This document shows positions 57,555-64,000 of a stretch of 64,000 nucleotides of DNA, in pieces; position 1 is the stretch's first letter; each line of letters opens with the position of its first letter. The notes beneath the pieces are model-generated. The model searched no databases, was not told the DNA's origin, and saw only the letters and a list, made by a program, of their open reading frames with translations. This stretch comes from Siphonodentalium dalli (Eukaryota > Mollusca > Scaphopoda > Gadilida > Siphonodentaliidae). The DNA is taken from the NCBI GenBank assembly GCA_032622095.1, contig CP136062.1, positions 36,334,918 through 36,398,917 on the forward strand, written 5' to 3'. The position numbers and the translations under genes are program-made.

Positions 57555-60500
57555 ACCATTTTTGGACATTCTAAGTGCAGCGGCCAAATCGAAAAAGAGC
57601 TCTAGTTTTCGAGATACCCCTACCCACGGTAGAACAAGTTAAAACTAACTTTATTTAAATGAGAAATATATACTCTTTACGAAAATGATAGTGAAAAATA
57701 ACGGAATTGGTGGTGGCTATTCTCAAATTGACGATGAACGATAACCACCAGTGACTTTTCCCAGAAATTAACGATTTTGGTAAAGTGAGCCCTGCGGCTA
57801 TATCCTAAGTTATTTGCCCACACTGTTGGTGTTAAAATGACTACAGCAAACCATATTTGTACCTGATATGCAAGAAGTGTCGGTTAATTTGGATTTTCGT
57901 GTCATTTGGAGCCGAAACATTTATTTTTTATTGAAAAATCACTCTTTTTCAAAAAAAATATATATTTCGAACATTGTCATTCAAACGTATATTGCAATAA
58001 TATTGAAATATTTAGGTCACGTAGTAGTTATCTAACAAGCATATGAAGGAAGAATTTAACAACAATTTTGAACGGTTTGCTAGATATTGGATTTTAGCTA
58101 CCCCTTCCCCAAACACGTTTTTGGTCGAAAAAAATACATATTTTTGATAATGTCATTACAAACATTTTTGAATTGATCTGAATGACACCCAATATGAATA
58201 TTGTACTGAAAGTGTTGTCCAGAGATGCCGTTTAAACGATTACAGATGTGTTCAGGCTTTCAGACCCCCAGTTACAACAACAACAATTATTTTATTGATA
58301 ACAGTTAATTTTGCATGCATTAACATCGATGTTAAGCACTAAAACCTTGGTTATAAACAACCTGACCAAATATATAACATATGGCTCAGTAGTTATCTGG
58401 ACAACACAAGTAGAAAGAATTTGACAGAAATTGAAAAATAACGGAATAGGTGTTGGCTATTGTCAAATCGACGATGAGCGATACCCTCCAGTGACTTTTT
58501 CCAGAAATAAACGATTTTGGTAAAGCGAGCCCTGTGGCTATGTCCTAGCCTATTTGCCCATATTGTTGGGGTTAAAATTACTACATCATACCATACTTCT
58601 ACCTGATATGAAAAAAAGTGTTGGTTAATTTAGATTTTCCTGCCATTTGGAGCCAAAATATAAATTTTTTGCTGACAAATCGCACTTTTTCACAAAAATA
58701 TTATTTTTCGAACATTATCATTCAAATGGATATTGTTATAATGCCAAAATATTTAATTCTTATGGTGACGCAGTTATCTGCCAAGTATGTGCAGAAAGAA
58801 GTTAACAGAAATTTAGACAAATTTGCGAAATAATGGATTTTAGCTATCCCTCCACCAAACACGTTTTTGGTCGAAAAATTACATATTTTTGTTCAGAACT
58901 TTACCAAATTTCCCAATTGATCATACTGGGACCCAACATAATTCTTTTGCTGAAAATTGAGCCCGGGGACGTTGCTTAAGTGATTAAAGACGTGTTCAGG
59001 CTTCCAGACCCCAAATTACAACAACAACGCATTTTATTTGCTATTACATACAATAAGTGTCGCAATCAACCAATCAATAGTTTATTCTCAAAAAACCAAT
59101 AATGGTATACAGAGATTACAATAATTGGACAGCTGGAGAACCCAGCACGTCCGACGTATAGATGCACAAGTACCCCATTCGCGTTTAAGATTGAAATGCA
59201 GTAGTTTGAACTATGGCTAATTGAGTAATCACATTAAAACGTCCCCTCTCTGTCATTGTGGCAAATATAAAAAGCATATCATTACTTTTTGGAATACAGT
59301 GGTCCTAAGACTGAACTTCTATGCGCCATACTGAATGTAATTTTATCAGAAATACTATTTTTATGTACAGCAACTCAGTCAGCGCGAAAATATTAAAATA
59401 GTTGACGGGGTTCAGACATTTATCTCGAAAACAAAGCGATTTCCATAATGCTGTCATTTGTTAAAACTTCGTGAAAAGCATTGAAACCCTGCTGAGCGCG
59501 AAATTTACCACCTCCAGATCGTCTGCAATCTCACGGCGACGGGCGTATCAATCAGTGTAGCATTGCGTCCAATCAGCTCCAACGAAACTATGTGTATATC
59601 ATTGTATCCAATCAGTTCCAACTGGATTACATCCTAATTTTCTCATACAATCTCCCTCCCAGATAAATTGTTTACCTCCGGATAGAACTACCACATACTT
59701 ATATATCGCATAGTTTCGGCCACAATATATCTTGATATTGAATTCATAATCCCTCCAGTACATGATGTGTTCAATACCTCAAATGGGATATGGGTACATA
59801 CAACAGTGAACATTTGCCAGCCGCTTGTTGTGGAGTGCCACATGATGCAGACTTTCGGGGAACCAACACATATGTATATCTGATAAAAACTAACCTTTGG
59901 TCAAGCCCTCAATTAATATTGGGGTCATATCATTTCACCATGTGGTGTCTTCCAAGACTTCAAATAAAGTAGGGGTCCTCATAATTTTGCCTTTCTTATT
60001 TTCCAGTCACTTTTCGTTAAGTGCTCATTCTTTCAGAACCCAAATCCATCTATTTACATTGTTTACGTCCTTGTACAATTAACTCGCCATTGTCCATACA
60101 CGCAGTCAATGATGATATCGTTCCGATCCGTGGTGTGTTCTAGTCTTCAAATTGGGAAGGGGGTAATACAAACATTGAAAAATCGCATTATTTATTTTTC
60201 AGTCGCTTTTTGTAAAGTGTCCCTGACTGTCGGGTATTAACTCATCTATAACAATTGTGTATTTCATTATAGAATAGCCATTTGTCCATATCGTCGTTTG
60301 ACCATGAGGGCACATCCATCCAGTTCGTGATAGGTTCAATGGTTTACATGGGGTAGGGATCCCTTACAATTCGCCTTCATCGTTTGCCATCTGCTGTGTG
60401 TAAGGTGCCACGGTGTTCTCGCGAACGGCGGGCTCGCGAGACCATTGCCATTCGGCCACAATCTCGGGTAATATGGATAGCTTATGCCTTGAGCTAGTGT

Positions 60501-63490
60501 TGTGTTCAAGACTTCAGATAGGGATGGAGTCCCCTGAGAGTAAAATTTATCCCTTTCATTTGCTGACCATTTGTTGTAAAGTGCCATAGGCTATCGGGAA
60601 CCATCTCATCCATAACAGATCCGTATTGCCAGATAATAATCCCATTTGTCCACAACTTCTGTTAACATTGAGAGCATATCATTTTGTTAAGACTTCAAGT
60701 TGGATAGTCGGGTCCTCAAGACATAGAAAATTCGCCTTCTTGTTTGCCAGCCGCTTTTTGTAAAGTGTTCCAGGATTTCGAGGGAACCAAATCACCCATA
60801 TATCAATTAATAATTCCATGACAGCAATACCTTTCGATCACACACTCAGCTAAGTATGAGAGAATATAACTTCAGTTCATGCTCTGATCAAGATATCAAA
60901 ATGGGTTAATGGGGTCCCCCCCCAAAACAGTGAGTATTCGCCTTTCTCTTTCATCAACAACTTTTTGTAAAGTGACCCAGACATTCAAGACCCTGGTATA
61001 CTATACTCTTTATATAGCGTCCATTTCTCTACACACGCAGTTAATAATGGGAGCACATCCTTTCGGTTCATTGTGTGTCCCAAGACTGCAAATGGGGTAG
61101 TGTGGCCTAACACATTACATTTCGTATTTGCCAGCCGCCTTTTGTAAAGTGTTCCAGGATTTCGAGAACAAAACCACCCATACAAATTGTAAATAATACA
61201 TGAGAGCATATAGATTCGGATCAGTGTGTGCTAAAGAGTTTAGAAGGGTTATGGGTACCCAAAAACAGTGAGATTTCGCCTTCTCTTTGCTAGCCACTTT
61301 TTGTAAAGTGCCACAGACATTGGGAAGCCAGCCAACCTACCCATCGTGCAATGAAGAGGTATATTTCCTGAATTACATACCATTTGCCCACACCCCAGTT
61401 AATATTGAGAACATGTCCATCCATTAGTGTGTTTAAGACTTTAAATGGGGTAGGGTGCTCAAAGAAAATATTCAGCTTTGGTTTTTGCCAGCCGCCTTTT
61501 GTAAAGTACCTTAGGATTGTGGGAACCAAACTACCCATATAGCATGTATATTCCCCGATAGCACTACCTTTCGTTCACACTGTGATTTAATAATAAAAGC
61601 ATGAATATTCGGCGCATGGTGTGTTCAAGAGTTTAAATGGGAATATAAAGGGGTCTCACACAAAAAAATATTCGCCTTTGGAGTTTGCCATCCGATTTTC
61701 GTAAAGTGCTAAAGGCTTTCGGGATCCAACCAACCCATCCATCAACACCATGTATGCGCCCTGATATTACTATTTTTGCCCACATCCTCAGTTAATATTT
61801 ACAGCAATCATTTCAGTTCGTGAGTTGTTCTTTAACTTTAACACTTCAATTGTGTAGGGGGGCCTAAAACAGCAAATTCGTCTTTCTTATTTATCAGCCA
61901 CTTTGTGTAAAGCGATACATGCACAACCCATTCATACAAATTATGTATTCTCTGATAGAACTACATTCCCGTAACACTCTCGGTTAATATAGAGAATTAA
62001 AGATCATATAGCTTAATTTCGTATTGCGTTGAAGTCTTTAAATTGGGTAGAGTGTTCTTGAAAAATATAGCAAAGTCGCCCTTCATATTTGCCAAGCAAA
62101 GTGCCACACTGTTTCGGGAACAAACCCATCCATAAACATTGTATATTTCCTTATGTAATTGTCCTTTATAATTACATGATTCTTAATAATGAGATCATAT
62201 TTTGTTCAGTTCGTGGTGTGTTCAGGACGTCTAATATGGCGGGAGAGCAATAGTGATTTTGTTCTGTATGATTATGTTAGTCTATATTATGTGTCGTTTA
62301 GAACAAATACTTCAGTTGCTCAAAGTCGATATGTGTTAAAATAAAATGACATGTCATAAATAAAATATTGTGTTGTTGTTGTTGTTGTAACTGGGGGTTT
62401 AATTGGAAACCTGAGGTCATCTAAAACCAGGCTCGCGGTGTCTACGGGTCAGGTTTTCATCACACGAATAATGATTAGATGCTCATTAGAATAATTTAGA
62501 AAGGTCTGTCTTGTTATCATAAATATGTAGTTTTTCTACCAAATCGCGTCCGGGGGAGCGGTATCTAATTCCAATATATTGAAAACCGTTGACAATTTCC
62601 GTCAAATTCTTTTTACTTGTGATGTCCAGATAACTACTGAGCCATATGAATTATATAGTTGGTCACTTATTGTTTATAACAAAGGTTTTGGTACTTAACA
62701 TCGATGTTAATGCATGCAAAATTAACTGTTATCAATAAAATAATTGTTGTTGTTGTAACTTGGGGTCTGAAAGCCTGAACACATCTGTAATCGATTAAAC
62801 GGCATCTCTGGACAACACTTTCAGTACAAGATTCATATTGGGTCCCATTCAGATCAATTCAAAAATGTTTGTAATGACATTATCAAAAATATGTATTTTT
62901 TTCGACCAAAAACGTGTTTGGGGGAGGGGTTGCTAAAATCCAATATCTCGCAAACTGTTCAAAATTTTTGTTAACTTCTTTCTTCATATGCTTGACAGAT
63001 AACTACTACACCATATGTACTAAATATTTCAATATTATTGCAATATCCGTTTGAATGATAATGTTCGAAATATATAATTGTTTTGAAATAGAGCGATTTT
63101 TCAACAAAAAATAAATGTTTCGGCTCCAAATGGCACGAAAATCAAAATTAACCAACACTTCTTGCATATCAGGAACAGACATGGTATGCTGTAGTCATTT
63201 TAACGCCTACAATGTGGGCTAATAACTTAGGACATAGCCGCAGGGCTCACTTTACCAAAATCGTTAATTTCTGGGAAAAGTCACTGGTGGGTATCGTTCA
63301 TCGTCGATTTGAGAATAGCCACCACCAATTCCGTTATTTTTCACTATCATTTTCGTCTACAGTATATATTTCTCCTTCAAAACAAGTTGGTTTTAACTTG
63401 TTCTACCGTGGGTATGGGGTACCCGACCACTTTTAGCGTTTGGCCGCTGTACTAAGGTGTTTTAAGCCAAACTCATTGCAAAAACAGTCC
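57555..63490. mobile_element. 5.9-kb foldback element with internal array
   Basis: The left arm (57555-58430) and right arm (62600-63490) are inverted copies over about 0.9 kb. Shared blocks, read left, include CCCACGGTAGAACAAGTTAAAAC, AAAAATAACGGAAT, TTTGGAGCCGAAACATTTAT and GAACATTGTCATTCAAACG. The left arm is followed by a direct second copy of much of itself (58430-59065, offset 740 bp). The right side has a short second copy (about 62370-62600). The interior holds a ~190-bp tandem array. No transposase frame exists. Oyster pearl-type Helitrons also carry core tandem repeats, but they lack such long inverted arms. Confidence 0.7.
59811..62240 (+). repeat. ~190-bp diverged tandem array, 13 units
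   Basis: A TTTGCCAGCCGCTTTTTGTA-like motif followed by AAGTGCC recurs near 59811, 60001, 60200, 60382, 60559, 60743, 60951, 61127, 61286, 61484, 61684, 61890 and 62088. Spacing is 159-208 bp with a mean of about 190. Between motifs, ACCCATCCAT-type and CTTCAAATGGGGTAGGG-type blocks also recur in order. No long frame is preserved. Confidence 0.8.
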
Positions 63491-64000
63491 AAAATTATTT
63501 TTTATAGTTGAGTCCCCGGAAAATCCACCCCATGTTCTATTTCTGTAATTATGTCCTTATAAATACGTTGATCAATTAACTCACATGCGATTTAAAGGAA
63601 TGTTGTGAGATAACATGAGCGAAGTTTCTTCGGTAACAACATTAAAACAGCATAAGCTTTGCAACAGAGAACAAGTAGGCCAAATGTGTCAATGTTGACG
63701 AAAGGCAGCCAACCAAATAACCCAGTCCGACTCTGTGATGAACAACAATGCCTGTCCGCAGGGTCTGGTCGATCATGACTAAATATCGGGTCTTCCGGAT
63801 TAACCGGACAGTAATTTTGAAGCGGGTACCTGTATAATTTGGAAAACTGAGATATTACATGACAGTACTCAATATAAGCATTTGTGGGACTGGCCTTTCG
63901 ATTGGTATAATGGGTGTGGCGAACAATGTCTGAGCTTATTGTGAAAAGAGTGTATTTCTGGAATAACATCATTTGTCAATTGTTCTATCCACCCTGTTCT
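63491..64000. other. Window end, no recognised gene
   Basis: A 126-codon minus-strand frame (63592-63972) starts at an ATG but matches nothing I recognise. No repeat was seen. Confidence 0.35.

Noticed and set aside
60336-60587. Minus-strand 83-codon ORF
   Set aside because: It lies wholly within the ~190-bp tandem array, and the frame is not kept in other units.

Overview
The window reads as nuclear DNA of an invertebrate animal. It is AT-rich and mostly non-coding. The few recognisable coding pieces are single exons with GT/AG borders, and they encode modular secreted domains: C-type lectin, and signal peptide plus PAN/Apple-like. A tRNA-derived SINE, 5'-truncated LINEs and a decayed DIRS-like reverse transcriptase are present. 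This combination fits a lophotrochozoan, perhaps a mollusc, but that placement is an inference from repeat style and not proven. No bacterial gene, rRNA, functional tRNA or CRISPR array was seen.

Host gene content is small. Two phase-matched exons (8841-9011 and 10566-10771) together encode one complete C-type lectin-like domain ending in a stop codon; the intron between them is full of repeats. Two separate first exons (16339-16668 and 41176-41437) each encode a signal peptide followed by a Cys-rich PAN/Apple-like segment and end at a good splice donor. Their downstream exons were not found. The 41176 exon starts directly after an 82-bp minisatellite.

Most of the rest is mobile or repeated DNA with a strong palindromic theme. 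A TTAA-flanked, piggyBac-like MITE occurs at 1598, 2244, 16838, 27473/27723 and 31106. It carries two opposed 69-bp hairpins, and related hairpin modules lie at 3.7-4.1 and 48.1-48.6 kb. Other elements are a Tc1/mariner-type MITE (2963-3445), a TIR element (12628-13164), a near-complete 2.1-kb palindrome with TTA repeats (42087-44230), a foldback element with sub-repeated ends into which the TTAA MITE inserted (27111-28923), and a 5.9-kb foldback with an internal ~190-bp tandem array (57555-63490). Retroelements are a LINE with 12-bp target-site duplications (14630-15995), a LINE 3' end (50150-50750), a SINE (19541-19832) and DIRS-like reverse transcriptase debris (53535-54541).

Tandem arrays sit at 1.0, 5.5-6.3 (31 bp, ~27 units), 9.2 (147 bp x2), 25.1-27.1 (~146 bp), 29.7, 40.8-41.2 (82 bp x5), 48.7 (187 bp x2) and 59.8-62.2 kb (~190 bp x13). 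No operon-like or pathway-level organisation is visible. What links the parts is repeated transposition, nesting of elements, and reuse of hairpin modules. All similarities here were read by eye; none has been confirmed by alignment or database search.
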